Shown one piece after another: positions 34,739 to 43,639 of a stretch of 64,000 nt of DNA. This DNA comes from AC-51 sp963749895 (GTDB lineage Bacteria > Actinomycetota > UBA4738 > HRBIN12), in NCBI GenBank assembly GCA_963749895.1, contig CAVVOG010000001.1, positions 434,001-498,000 of the forward strand. Reading direction: 5' to 3'. The notes under the pieces are model-generated. The model had not been told where the DNA came from and made no database searches. It saw only the letters and a list, made by a program, of their open reading frames with translations. The first letter of the stretch is position 1, and the number at the start of each line of letters is the position of its first letter. The translations under genes and the position numbers were made by a program.

Positions 34739-35824
34739 TCACTTCACGATGAACGTCCCGGACATCGCCGGGATCGGGTGGACGTCGCAGCGGAAGAAGT
34801 ACTCGCCGGCCGGGAGCGGCCCGACGTCCTCGGTCTGGGTGGCGACCCCGTTGAACGTGGCGCCCTGGAAGAGCACGTCGTTCCACCCTGCGTCCACCGA
34901 GATCGAGATGTTGTGGGGGATCGCGTCGTCGCGGTTGTCGAGGGTGATCGTGAACGGCGTGTCGGCCGGCGCGGCCAGGCACTTCGTGTCGAAGGCGATG
35001 TCCTGCGCCACGATCGTGAGCTCGGTCCCCTCGGGCTCGCACGTCTCGGCCGGGCCGACCTGTTCGGTGAGCCACGCCTCGAACTCCTCGGCCTCGACGA
35101 CGCGGACCGGCATCAGCATCGTCGAGTGGTTCAGCCCGCACAGCTCCGCGCACTGGATCCGCATCAGGGGGTCGTCGTCCATCGACCCGGTCTTCTCGGG
35201 GGTGACGTGGGCCTGGGTGACCGTGCCGGGGACCGCGTCGATCTTGATCCGGAACGCCGGGATCCAGAAGGAATGGAGGATGTCCTTGCTGGTGATCTCG
35301 AACCGTATCGGGCGCTCGACGGGGAGGACCATCTCGTCGCCCACGGTCACGCCGGCCGCTGGGTAGTTCGCGGTCCAGGCCCAGCGCGCGGCGTCCAGCC
35401 GTACGACGAGGACCTCGTCCTCGGCGACGTCGGCCTGGGCGCCGAGCTGGACGAGGCCCACGATCCCCGGGAAGACGATCAAGGAGACCGCCAGCAGGCC
35501 GGTGATACCGAGCCACGAGCCGAGCAGCGGCTTCGAGGCCTTGATCGGCGGGCCGTCGTCGGAGCCGTCGTCGGCAGGGGGCCCGCTGGCCCGGTGCCAG
35601 ATCAGGCTCACGGCCACCGCGGCCATCACGAACGCGAACACCGGCACGGCGAGCGCGGTGAGGTACAGGAAGGCGTCGTCGACGATCGTCGCCGTCTCCG
35701 CGTAGCGCTCGGGCATGATCGTTCGGATCCAGCCCCACACGACGATCTCACCCAGGATCGTCAGCACGCCCCACAGCACACCGGCACGGATCAGGTCGCG
35801 CCGGCTCCAGTTCGGTTCCCGCAT
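34739..35824 (-). CDS. ctaC: Cytochrome c oxidase subunit II with C-terminal cupredoxin domain
   Basis: The 361-residue protein has two N-terminal membrane segments and an outer CuA domain with HSFWIPAF and CAELCGLNHSTM (the two cysteines, histidine and methionine of CuA). Unusually, about 100 further residues form a second cupredoxin: IPHNISI supplies a histidine and RCDVHPIPAM the cysteine, histidine and methionine of a type 1 copper site. Caa3 oxidases carry a fused cytochrome c at this place; here a blue-copper domain may take that role as electron entry point (inference). It begins the cta operon, 16 bases before ctaD. Confidence 0.93.
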   Translation of the reverse strand: MREPNWSRRDLIRAGVLWGVLTILGEIVVWGWIRTIMPERYAETATIVDDAFLYLTALAVPVFAFVMAAVAVSLIWHRASGPPADDGSDDGPPIKASKPLLGSWLGITGLLAVSLIVFPGIVGLVQLGAQADVAEDEVLVVRLDAARWAWTANYPAAGVTVGDEMVLPVERPIRFEITSKDILHSFWIPAFRIKIDAVPGTVTQAHVTPEKTGSMDDDPLMRIQCAELCGLNHSTMLMPVRVVEAEEFEAWLTEQVGPAETCEPEGTELTIVAQDIAFDTKCLAAPADTPFTITLDNRDDAIPHNISISVDAGWNDVLFQGATFNGVATQTEDVGPLPAGEYFFRCDVHPIPAMSGTFIVK

Positions 35825-35909
35825 GCAGCTCCCCCCGAGAAGGATCCCCGGAGGATAGCGAGTGCCTCGCGGGGTTCGCAGGATGGTGCCGCGTTTCCGG
35901 CGGGCGTCA

Positions 35910-35953
35910 GGGGGGCCGAACGGCCCCCCGGAACAGGGCCGTTCGGCCCGTTC
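35910..35953. terminator. Tandem hairpins after the SCO gene
   Basis: Directly after the SCO stop on the minus strand, 35931-35953 folds with GAAC(A)GGGCC pairing to GGCCCGTTC, and 35910-35929 folds with an 8-bp GGGGGGCC/GGCCCCCC stem. Both have 4-base loops. They probably end the SCO transcript before ctaC. Confidence 0.7.
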
Positions 35954-35955
35954 CC

Positions 35956-36657
35956 TCAGGACGCGGACAGCCTCGCCAGGTCCTGTGCCAGCCGGTCGGC
36001 CGGCGTCCTGGGGGCGTAGGCGTACCGCGCGACCCCGTCGGGTCCGAACGCGAGGACCTGGTCGAGATGGCGCATCCCGTACTCGCCGTCACCCAGCTGC
36101 TCCTGTTCGGCAGGCGGAACGTCGTACAGCAACTGGGCGGTCTCCAGGTCCTCCACCGATCCGGTGAGCGCCGTGAATCGCGGGTCGAACAGCCCGATCC
36201 ACTCGCGCAGGCGTGCCGGCGTGTCGCGTGCGGGATCGGTCGTCACGAAGACGACCGCGAGGTCGTCGGCGGCCTCGGGAGGGAGTCGGTCCTCGGCCGC
36301 GGCGATCATCGCCATCGTGCCGGGACACACGTCGGGACAGTTCGTGAACCCGAAGAACAGGAGGGTCGTGCGATCCCTCGTGTCGTCCACGAACGAGAAC
36401 GGGTCGCCGTGCTGATCCGTGAGGCGGAAGTCCCGCTTCGTCAGCGGCTCGGGCAGCTCGTTGCCCCACCACCCGTCGGGATCGGGTGAGGTCCGCGGCT
36501 GCGGGGCCAGCCCCGTCGAGGTGTGACCCTGCGAGCCGTAGTGGTCCCGCTCGTGCTCGCCGGCGAGCGAGATGCTCCATGCCGACAGGAACAGGGCCGT
36601 GAGCGCGAACCCGACCCCGGCGACGACGAACCACTTCGTGCGAGGGGAGGAGGACAT
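35956..36657 (-). CDS. SCO-type copper chaperone for cytochrome oxidase
   Basis: The 233-residue protein has a single N-terminal membrane anchor (about residues 8-32) and an outer thioredoxin-fold domain of the SCO1/SenC family. The copper-binding and redox motif CPDVC is near residue 107 in FFGFTNCPDVCPGT, and the third ligand histidine is in MRHLDQVLAF. SCO proteins mature the CuA site of subunit II, fitting its position just upstream of ctaC, separated by tandem hairpins. Confidence 0.93.
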   Translation of the reverse strand: MSSSPRTKWFVVAGVGFALTALFLSAWSISLAGEHERDHYGSQGHTSTGLAPQPRTSPDPDGWWGNELPEPLTKRDFRLTDQHGDPFSFVDDTRDRTTLLFFGFTNCPDVCPGTMAMIAAAEDRLPPEAADDLAVVFVTTDPARDTPARLREWIGLFDPRFTALTGSVEDLETAQLLYDVPPAEQEQLGDGEYGMRHLDQVLAFGPDGVARYAYAPRTPADRLAQDLARLSAS

Positions 36658-36683
36658 ATCGGGACCTCAGTGTAGGCGGCCGC

Positions 36684-37448
36684 TCAGTCCTGCCGAGCTC
36701 GCTCGCGATCGGAGGGGGTCCCGAGCAGCTGGACCGAGCAGTGGATCCCGCACTCCTTGTCCACGTCGGTCTCCCACCACCAGCGGCCCGAGCGCTCGGG
36801 TTCGCCCGGCAGCACCGGTCGCGTGCACGGCTCGCAGCCGATCGAGGCGTACCCGTGGCCGAACAGCTCATGGGTCGGCACGCCGTGCTCCCGGACGTAG
36901 GTCCAGACCTGGTCGAGGCTCCAGTCGACGAGCGGGTTCAGCTTCACGATGCCGCCGTGCGCGTCGTCGATCTCGACCCGTTGGACGTTCCGGCGGCTCT
37001 TCCACTGGTCGCGACGCAGCCCGGTCACCCACGCGTCGAGCGTGGCGAGCGTGCGGGTCATCGGCTCGACCTTGCGTACCTCGCAGCACCGCAGCCGCAG
37101 GTCGACCGAGCGGTACATCAACTCCGGGCCCTCGGCGGTCAGCAGCGCGCCGAGGGCCTGCGCATCCGGCGCGACGAACTCGACGTCGATCCCGTAGCGC
37201 TGGCGCACCTTCTCGAACAGCGTGTAGGTCTCCTTCGGCAACCGCCCCGTGTCGAGCGTGAAGACGCGGATCGTGCGGTCGATCGCCCAGGCCATGTCGA
37301 GGATCGCCATGCCGTCGACCCCACCGGCCGCGCTGATCGCGATCCGGCCGTCGAAGCGCTCGATCCCCCACGCCAGCAGGTCGTTCGCGGTCCAGCCCTC
37401 GAACGCGGCGATCGCCTCGGGCGTCAGGTCGGAGACGTCGGCCGCCAT
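36684..37448 (-). CDS. cysH: Adenylylsulfate (APS-type) reductase
   Basis: The 254-residue enzyme belongs to the PAPS/APS reductase family, which reduces activated sulfate to sulfite in assimilation. Paired cysteines CC (in LRCCEVRK) and CEPC (in GCEPCTRPV) are the [4Fe-4S] ligands that mark the APS-specific, plant-like bacterial branch. The catalytic cysteine is in ECGIHC near the C-terminus. The P-loop-like segment reads AISAAGGVDG, somewhat unlike the usual SGAED. ATG 37448 is used; the longer frame runs into the neighbouring gene. No other sulfate genes are nearby. Confidence 0.88.
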   Translation of the reverse strand: MAADVSDLTPEAIAAFEGWTANDLLAWGIERFDGRIAISAAGGVDGMAILDMAWAIDRTIRVFTLDTGRLPKETYTLFEKVRQRYGIDVEFVAPDAQALGALLTAEGPELMYRSVDLRLRCCEVRKVEPMTRTLATLDAWVTGLRRDQWKSRRNVQRVEIDDAHGGIVKLNPLVDWSLDQVWTYVREHGVPTHELFGHGYASIGCEPCTRPVLPGEPERSGRWWWETDVDKECGIHCSVQLLGTPSDRERARQD

Positions 37449-37455
37449 CGGAGCC

Positions 37456-38308
37456 TCATCCTCGGTGCAGCGCGAGCACGCGCTCGCGCTCCTGGGGCGT
37501 GAGGCCGCGCAGCGGCGCGCGGACGTCGTCGTGGAACAGGACCCCCTCGTCGACGAGCACGGCCTTGAGCGCGGCGTGGAACGGGATGCCGCCCAGGCCG
37601 TCGCGCAGGGCCGTGACCCGTTCATGGGCGGACGGGTCGCGCTCGTGGACCAGACGCGCGACGACGTCCGGCCACGCGGTCGCCAGACCGCTCACCGCGC
37701 CGACGGCTCCGGCCTCGAGCCCCTCCAGCACGAGCGGCTCGGACCCGACGAACACGTCGAGTCCCGGCAGCAGGTAGGGGCGCACCTCGTCGAACGGCGT
37801 GTCGGAGACCTTCATGCCCACGACGTTCGGCGCGGCCCCCCGCAACCGTTCGACCACCGACGACCGGGATCCGGTACCCGCTGCGACCGGCGAATTCGTA
37901 GACGTAGAAGGGGAGCGGGTCGGCGGCGCTGGCGGCACCGTGGAGGTGGCGGAACAGCTCGTCGTCGTCCAACGGGAAGTACGGGGGCGCGATCACCGCG
38001 ACCGCGTCGGCGCCGGCCTGCTGCGCATGCCCCGCGAGCGCCACGGTCTCGGCGGTGGTCTGGGCGCCTGCATGGACGGCGACCAGGAAGCCTGTTGGCC
38101 TCGCGGCGACGATCAGTTCGACGATGCGGCGGCGTTCCTCGGGCTCGAGCAGGACCCCCTCGCCGGTCGTCCCGCACGCGAGCAGACCGTCGATGCCGCC
38201 GTCGGCCAGGAACCCGACGAGCCGTTCGACGCCGAGCTCGTCGACCCGCGTCCCACCGTCGCGCAGTGGGGTCGCGGCGGCCGCGATCGCCCCGTGCAAC
38301 CTCTGCAT
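37456..38308 (-). pseudogene. DapA-family aldolase/lyase, frameshifted
   Basis: The N-terminal frame (from ATG 38308) has the dihydrodipicolinate synthase family pattern: GAIAAAATPLRDGG, GIDGLLACGTTGEGVLLEPEER and GADAVAVIAPPYF, ending at the YVYEFAGRSGYRIP segment. The rest (VVERLRGAAPNVVGMKVSDTP with the Schiff-base lysine region, then FVGSEPLVLEGLEAGAVGAVSG) follows in another frame to the stop at 37456. The span of 853 bases is one base over a multiple of three, and the shift lies near 37850-37860. Joined, the protein is about 284 residues, normal length. The aldol substrate is unknown; it need not be lysine biosynthesis. Confidence 0.75.
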
Positions 38309-38376
38309 GTCCCCGAGCCTACCGTCCGCGCGGGCACCGATAGGATGCCGGGGTCCGCATCCGTCCGGAGGTCGCC

Positions 38377-38580
38377 ATGAGCGAGGTCACGATCAAGGTC
38401 ACGAAGAACGGCTCGTACCAGGTGAGCGGGCCGATCACGCTTCTGGACCCGGAGGGCAACCCGTACACGCTCGAGGGCGACGAGGTGTGGCTCTGCCGCT
38501 GCGGCCACTCCGAGACGAAGCCGTTCTGCGACTCATCCCACCGGCGCGTGGGCTTCCAGAGCGAGGTCCTGGCCGACTGA
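38377..38580 (+). CDS. CDGSH-type iron-sulfur protein
   Basis: The 67-residue protein contains CRCGHSETKPFCDSSH, the CxCx2(S/T)x3PxCDGx(S/T)H-type motif that binds a [2Fe-2S] cluster with three cysteines and one histidine. Bacterial members are small electron-transfer or cluster-transfer proteins of uncertain role. It is divergent from the DapA-family gene and converges on aceA with 7 bases between the stops. Confidence 0.9.
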   Translation: MSEVTIKVTKNGSYQVSGPITLLDPEGNPYTLEGDEVWLCRCGHSETKPFCDSSHRRVGFQSEVLAD

Positions 38581-38587
38581 TCGCCCC

Positions 38588-39871
38588 TCAGAACTGCTCG
38601 GCCTCGGTCGAGCCCTCCAGCGCCAGCGTGGACGAGTGCCCCTGGCTGATCGTCTGCGACACCAGGTCGAACCACCCCGTGCCGACCTCGTGCTGGTGCT
38701 TCACGGCCGTGTAGCCGTCGGGCTCCAGCGCGAACTCGTGCTCCTGGAGCTTCACGTAGGCGGTCATCCCCTCGGTCGCGTAGCCCTTGGCCAGGTCGAA
38801 CATGCTCGCGTTCACGGCGTGGAACCCGGCCAGCGTGATGAACTGGAACCGGTAGCCCATCGCGCCGAGCTCCTTCTGGAACCGCGCGATCGTGGCGTCA
38901 TCGAGGTGCTTGCGCCAGTTGAACGACGGCGAGCAGTTGTAGGCGAGCAGCTTGCCCGGGTGCTCGGCGTGCACGCCCTCGGCGAACGCCTTCGCCTCCT
39001 CCAGGTCCGGGTGCGAGGTCTCGCACCACAGCATGTCGACGTACGGCGCGTAGGCGTTCGCGCGTGCGATCGCGCTCTCGAGCCCGTTGCGAACGTCGAA
39101 GAAGCCCTCCTCGGTGCGACCGCCGGTCGTGAACGCTTGGTCGCGCGGGTCGATGTCGGAGGTGAGCAGCGTGGCGGCGAGCGCGTCGGTCCGCGCGATC
39201 AGCACGGTCGGCACGTCGAGGACGTCGGCGGCCAGCCGGGCCGCGGTGAGCGTCCGCACGAACTGGCTCGTGGGGATCAGGACCTTGCCGCCCAGGTGGC
39301 CGCACTTCTTCTCGCTCGAGAGCTGGTCCTCGAAGTGCACGCCGGCGGCGCCGGCCTCGATCATCGCGGTCATCAGCTCGAAGGCGTTGAGCGACCCACC
39401 GAACCCGGCCTCGGCGTCGGCGACGATCGGCAGCAGGTAGTCGGCCTCGCGCTGTTCCATCCACGCGATCTGGTCGGCGCGCTTCAGGGCGTTGTTCAGC
39501 CTGGACACGACGTGGGGGACCGAGTTCGCCGGGTACAGCGACTGGTCCGGGTAGGTCTCGATCGACAGGTTCGCGTCGGCGGCCACCTGCCAGCCGGACA
39601 GGTACACGGCCTTGAGCCCGGCCTTCGCGCACTCGACGGCCTGACCGCCGGTGTAGCAGCCCAGGGCGTTGATGTAGTCCTCGGACGTGACCAGGCTCCA
39701 CAGCTTCTCGGCCGCCGTCCTCGCGAACGAGAAGTCGTTGCGGATCCGTCCGCGCAGCCGCACGACCTCCTCGGCCGTGTAGGGGCGCGTCACGCCGCGC
39801 CAGCGCTCCTCGGCGTCCCAGCGCTGCCGTAGCTGCGCGGCCTCGGTCGCGATCCGCTCCTGGATGCTCAT
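38588..39871 (-). CDS. aceA: Isocitrate lyase
   Basis: The 427-residue enzyme splits isocitrate into succinate and glyoxylate in the glyoxylate bypass, needed for growth on fatty acids or acetate. The active-site cysteine motif KKCGHLGGK is present, together with VYLSGWQVAADAN, DAEAGFGG (metal ligand) and YNCSPSFNW. Length is normal for bacterial ICL1. ATG 39871 is used; the upstream extension covers the promoter region. Malate synthase is not in the window. A palindrome at 39988-40003 may be its operator, and fadD at 29 kb would feed the same pathway. Confidence 0.96.
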   Translation of the reverse strand: MSIQERIATEAAQLRQRWDAEERWRGVTRPYTAEEVVRLRGRIRNDFSFARTAAEKLWSLVTSEDYINALGCYTGGQAVECAKAGLKAVYLSGWQVAADANLSIETYPDQSLYPANSVPHVVSRLNNALKRADQIAWMEQREADYLLPIVADAEAGFGGSLNAFELMTAMIEAGAAGVHFEDQLSSEKKCGHLGGKVLIPTSQFVRTLTAARLAADVLDVPTVLIARTDALAATLLTSDIDPRDQAFTTGGRTEEGFFDVRNGLESAIARANAYAPYVDMLWCETSHPDLEEAKAFAEGVHAEHPGKLLAYNCSPSFNWRKHLDDATIARFQKELGAMGYRFQFITLAGFHAVNASMFDLAKGYATEGMTAYVKLQEHEFALEPDGYTAVKHQHEVGTGWFDLVSQTISQGHSSTLALEGSTEAEQF

Positions 39872-39987
39872 CTCGTGCCCCTTCCCTCGCTCGTCGCTGG
39901 AAAACGAAGACCCTCCGGACATCGTGCCGAAGGGTCGAAGGCGCGCGGAGGGCCGACCGGCCCGCGCGCCGCTAGGTCGATACGTCG

Positions 39988-40003
39988 TTGAACGGACGTT
40001 CAA
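39988..40003. promoter_or_regulatory. Palindromic operator upstream of aceA
   Basis: TTGAACGGACGTTCAA has 7-base inverted arms around a 2-base centre, about 117 bases upstream of the aceA start. Size and symmetry fit a TetR-family dimer site. No TetR gene lies in the window, so the regulator would be encoded elsewhere. Confidence 0.55.
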
Positions 40004-40074
40004 TCATGTCCGCGCAGTGTGCCAGACGAGCGGGGGGCCGGTCAACGGTCGGTTCGGACCCGCCGATCGCCGTG

Positions 40075-40584
40075 TCAGCCGGTCGGTGGCACTTCGGTCA
40101 CGCGGCCGTCGGCGAACCCGTAGTCCCACACGTCGATCGCGGGAGGCTCGATCCCGAGCGTCGTGAGCGCCGTGCAGACCTGACTGCGGTGGTCGGTCCC
40201 GTGGTGCAGGACCTGCGCCAGCCGGATCCCGAGCGGGGCGTGGGTCTCGGACCCGTCGGGCCGGTGCCGGACGAACATCTGCGTCGGATCGACGTCGACT
40301 CCGACCACCGAGGGCCAGGCGGCGGCATGTCGCTCCATCGCCGCGCGCAGCCCTTCCAGATCCATCCCTTCCTCGTCGATCGCCTCGACGGCTCCCCCGG
40401 AGGTCACGTGCAGGTAGCTCGCGTCCGCCCCGACCAGGTGTCGCAGCGTGTCGAGGATCGTGCCGTAGGTCCCGGGGACGGTCGCGTCGAGCTGGGTCGG
40501 CGTGAGTCCGGCACAGGCGTCGAGCAGCTGGAGCGTCGCCCAGACGTGGTGGCCGAACGCGTCGGAGAGCGGTGAGGTCGTCAT
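40075..40584 (-). CDS. DinB-family putative thiol transferase
   Basis: The 169-residue protein is a four-helix-bundle DinB/YfiT-type protein. Histidines suited to a metal triad are in TLRHLVGADASYL and in VLHHGTDHRSQVCTAL. In actinobacteria this family includes mycothiol-dependent transferases and isomerases acting on damaged or foreign compounds. The specific reaction is unknown. It may be co-transcribed with aceA, whose start lies about 200 bases downstream, but the palindrome suggests a separate promoter for aceA. Confidence 0.82.
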   Translation of the reverse strand: MTTSPLSDAFGHHVWATLQLLDACAGLTPTQLDATVPGTYGTILDTLRHLVGADASYLHVTSGGAVEAIDEEGMDLEGLRAAMERHAAAWPSVVGVDVDPTQMFVRHRPDGSETHAPLGIRLAQVLHHGTDHRSQVCTALTTLGIEPPAIDVWDYGFADGRVTEVPPTG

Positions 40585-40606
40585 GGCGCGACGCTAGCAG
40601 GGGCGT

Positions 40607-41872
40607 TCACGTCGAACGCAGGCGCACCACGAGGAACCGCGGGGTTCGATCGACCCAGGTCTCACCGACCGCGACGATCCGGCCGTTCGCCTGGAGCGAG
40701 ACGTCGTGGCCGGTATCGGTTCCGGCCGAGACATCGACCACCGTGATCCCGTCGCCGTCGCCGAAGGTCGGGTCCAGGGTCCCGCCGTGCTTCAGCCGAG
40801 CGACCGCGAGGTCGAACGTTCCCGCACGGCGGATCCGGCCCACCACGACGAGCCGGCGCCCCTGGGCGACCACGCCGTCGGCGCCTTCGGCGGCGGCGCT
40901 GAACCGGATCACGGTCGAGCCGTCGCCGGCGAACGAACCGTCGGGCCGTCCGCGGATCCCGTAGCGGGCGACGGCCCAGTCGTGACGGCCCTCGTTCGCC
41001 GCGCGACCCGCCAGGACGTACGCGCCGTCACGGTCGCGGGCGAGCGCCAGGGCGACGTCGGCGCCGGGGGCGACGTCGGTCAGGGTGCGGCCGCGCGTCG
41101 TGCCGAACCCCCTGTCGAGCGAGCCGTCCGCGAGGAGTCGGGCCAGCAGGAACCGCGGCTGGAGCCCCACGTCGGCCTCGCCGGCCACGACGATCCGACC
41201 GTCGCGCAGCAGGAGGAGATCGTGGATCGCCTCCGATCCGTCCGAGAGGTCCAGCATCGCGCGGCCGTCGCCCGAGAACCCGCGGTCGAGGCGCCCGCCG
41301 AGCACGAGTCGCGCGAGCGCGATGCGCGTCGAGGTCCCGTTCGACACGAAACCGCCCACGACGAATCGACCTCGTGGTGTGGCCGTGATCGCGTTCATCG
41401 CCTGCGACGGCCGCTCGAAGTCGACGAACACGATGCCGTCGCCCCCGAACGTCTTCGAGAGGGCTCCGCGCCGGCCGACGCGCACGACGAAGGGACGATC
41501 GGGCAGGCCGTCCCGGAGGCTGACGCCCGTGACGCCGACCGCACCGTCCGGGAGGACCACGAGGTCGAAGGCATAGTCGGCGCCTCCGAGGTCGATCCGC
41601 ACCCGTCCGTCGCCACCACCGAAGGCGGGGTCGCGTCGCCCGTCGGGTAGGAACCGCGCGATCGCCACGTCGACGCCCCCGCGGAGCGTGTAGCCACCGA
41701 CCACGATGCGCCGGTCGGCGTCGATCCCCACCGACGTGGCCACGCTGCCGTCGGCGAACGTCGTCGCGATGCCGTCGCCGGAGAACGTCGTGTCGAGGTC
41801 GCCGGGCGCGGCGACGGCGGGGAGCGCGGTCAGGACGAGGCAGGTGGCGAGGACGATCGTGGCGCGACGCAT
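40607..41872 (-). CDS. Exported delta-60 repeat protein
   Basis: The 421-residue protein has a signal peptide (MRRATIVLATCLVLTALPAVA) and six or seven repeats of about 55-60 residues, each with GRIVVAG, FLLARLLADGSLDRGFG and GDGR-like pieces. This is the delta-60 repeat seen in exported proteins, which probably fold as a beta-propeller; no enzymatic role is known. It lies 22 bases upstream of the DinB gene on the same strand. The longer open frame continues into hisG only because hisG is frameshifted. Confidence 0.82.
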   Translation of the reverse strand: MRRATIVLATCLVLTALPAVAAPGDLDTTFSGDGIATTFADGSVATSVGIDADRRIVVGGYTLRGGVDVAIARFLPDGRRDPAFGGGDGRVRIDLGGADYAFDLVVLPDGAVGVTGVSLRDGLPDRPFVVRVGRRGALSKTFGGDGIVFVDFERPSQAMNAITATPRGRFVVGGFVSNGTSTRIALARLVLGGRLDRGFSGDGRAMLDLSDGSEAIHDLLLLRDGRIVVAGEADVGLQPRFLLARLLADGSLDRGFGTTRGRTLTDVAPGADVALALARDRDGAYVLAGRAANEGRHDWAVARYGIRGRPDGSFAGDGSTVIRFSAAAEGADGVVAQGRRLVVVGRIRRAGTFDLAVARLKHGGTLDPTFGDGDGITVVDVSAGTDTGHDVSLQANGRIVAVGETWVDRTPRFLVVRLRST

Positions 41873-41907
41873 GGGGAAGGCCACGAGCCTAGCGCGGCCG
41901 CCCCGGG

Positions 41908-42784
41908 TCAGGGGACGATCTTCGAGATCGGCAGTTCGAGGATGTCGGTGGCGCCCGCCGCCTTGAGCTGCGGGATCAGCCGGTTCACGCCGCGCTTGTC
42001 GACGACCGTCTCGATCGCGAACCCGCCCTCGGCCAGCGGCGAGACGGTCGGCGCCTTCATCGACGGGACCAGCGCGAGGACGGCGTCGCGAGCGTCCGCC
42101 GACACGTTGAGCTTGATCAGGACCCGCCCCTCGGCCTCGAGCGCGCCGCGCAGCAGCGTGACGAGGTCCTCCATCGCCGCGCGCTTCTCGGGATCGGCGG
42201 CGGAGTCGCGGTTCGCGACCAGGACGGGGTCGCTCGTCAGCAGCGTGTCGATGATCTTCATCCCGTGGGCGCGCAGCGTGCTGCCCGGTCTCGGTGACGT
42301 CGACGATCGCGTCGACGATCTCGGGCACCTTCGCCTCGGTTGCGCCGAACGACCACGAGACCTTGACGTCGATCCCCAGGCCCGCGAAGTGCGCCTTCGT
42401 CAGCTCGACGAACTCGGTCGAGATCCGGGTGCCCGGCGGGATCTCCTCGGCGGTGTTCGCGGGGTGCTCGTTCGGGACCGCCAGGACGATCTTCGTGCCG
42501 TGGCCGGTCCCGCTCTTCGCGTAGGTGAGCCTGGTCAGGACCTCGAGATCGGCGCCCGTCTCGGCGATCCAGTCCTGCCCGGTGATCCCCAGGTCGAACA
42601 GGCCGTCCTGGACGTACAGCGGGATCTCCTGGGGCCGCAGGATCGACACGCGCTCGACCCGGTCGTCGTCGATCGTGCCGTGGTAGTCGCGGTCCGAGCC
42701 ACGGCGCACGCGCAGGTCCGCCTCCTCGAACAGGCGGAGCGTCTGGGCCTCGAGCGACCCCTTGGGGATGACCAGTCTCAGCAT
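41908..42784 (-). CDS. hisG: ATP phosphoribosyltransferase, interrupted by a one-base frameshift
   Basis: This is the long form of HisG, the feedback-regulated first enzyme of histidine synthesis. The N-terminal frame has LRLVIPKGSLEAQTLRLFEEAD, LFDLGITGQDW and VPEIVDAIVDVTETG. The expected STLRAHGMKIIDTLL continues in another frame, followed by the regulatory C-terminal domain (KAPTVSPL, FAIETVVDKRGVNRLIPQLKAAGA) to the stop at 41908. The 877-base span is one over a multiple of three; a CCC at 42284-42286 reads correctly if it is CC. It is probably a sequencing indel, since hisD-I are otherwise intact. The gene lies 5 kb from the main operon. Confidence 0.85.
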
Positions 42785-42867
42785 GTGACGTGCATCACGG
42801 CGTGTCGGCGCGTGGCTCGGCGAGTCTACCGGCATGGACCCGATCGCGGCCGCGGTAGGAATCTCAA

Positions 42868-42881
42868 GTAGGAAGTCCTAC
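42868..42881. promoter_or_regulatory. Palindrome upstream of the MazE-like gene
   Basis: GTAGGAAGTCCTAC has 6-base inverted arms and ends 9 bases before ATG 42891. A further half-site GTAGGA lies at 42855-42860. The arrangement fits autoregulation by the antitoxin or its complex. Confidence 0.55.
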
Positions 42882-42890
42882 CATGATTGT

Positions 42891-43202
42891 ATGAAGGCGA
42901 AGGTCAGCGAGAAGGGCCAGGTCACGATCCCGAAGCGGCTGCGGGACTCGCTCGGCATCGAACCGGGCGACGTCCTGGACTTCGACGAGGAGTCGGGCCG
43001 CCTCGTCGCGGTGAAGCAGGTCCCCCCGGACGCGTTCGAGCAACTGCGCGGCATCCTGCGTATCGAAGGGACCGACGAGGTCCGCACCTTCGAGACCACC
43101 GAGGAGTACATGGCGTGGGTCCGCCCTCACCGGTTCGGCCCGCCGGAGGACAGGATCCCGTGGCTCGAGGAGAGCCTGCGCGAGGTCGAGGACGAGTCGT
43201 GA
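42891..43202 (+). CDS. AbrB/MazE-type antitoxin
   Basis: The 103-residue protein begins with a swapped-hairpin DNA-binding domain of the SpoVT-AbrB family (KVSEKGQVTIPKRLRDSLGI, then GDVLDF). The C-terminal part (LEESLREVEDES) would wrap the toxin. ATG 42891 is chosen because it starts the domain at the usual distance; the upstream palindrome excludes the longer frame. The TGA overlaps GTG of the following PIN gene, the standard antitoxin-toxin arrangement. Confidence 0.9.
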   Translation: MKAKVSEKGQVTIPKRLRDSLGIEPGDVLDFDEESGRLVAVKQVPPDAFEQLRGILRIEGTDEVRTFETTEEYMAWVRPHRFGPPEDRIPWLEESLREVEDES

Positions 43203-43610
43203 TCACGGCGATCGACGCGAACGTCGTGATCGACGTCCTGTCGGACGACGAGCGGTTCGCGCCGGGCTCGATCCGTGCGCTCCGTCGATGTGCGACCGAG
43301 GGTCGGCTCGTGATCGGCGGCGCGGCGCTCGTCGAGGTCCTCACTGGATTCGCCGACGTCGGGCTCGGCCGGACACGCGTCGACACGCTCGGCGTGAGTC
43401 ACCTGCCCCATGTCGGTCGATGGCGCGATCGAGGCGGCCCACGCACGGCAACGTGCTCACCGCGACGGGGTCGTGCGTGAGCGGCTGCTCCCCGACTTCC
43501 TGATCGGGGGTCACGCCACCGCACAGGCGGACCGGCTCCTGACCCGCGACACGGCGTTCTACCGACGCTGGTTCCCCGAGCTGGCCGTCGTCGACCCGGC
43601 TGACCTCTGA
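43199..43610 (+). pseudogene. VapC-type PIN toxin, frameshifted
   Basis: The first part (ITAIDANVVIDVLSDDE) has the first acidic residues of the PIN nuclease site. The second part (DGVVRERLLPDFLIGGHA, LLTRDTAFYRRWFPEL) carries the remaining conserved aspartates in another frame. The frame changes in the CCCC run at about 43407-43410; with one C fewer the protein reads HLPMSVDG and is about 136 residues, normal for VapC. VapC toxins cut tRNA or rRNA. The start GTG 43199 overlaps the antitoxin stop. This could be a sequencing error or an inactivated toxin. Confidence 0.75.
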
Positions 43611-43639
43611 GCGACCACGCCGGACGTAACATCGCGCGC

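Noticed and set aside
40607..42835. Single 742-residue protein joining HisG and the delta-60 repeat protein
   Set aside because: The joint is produced by the one-base frameshift in hisG; the delta-60 protein has its own signal peptide and start at 41872.
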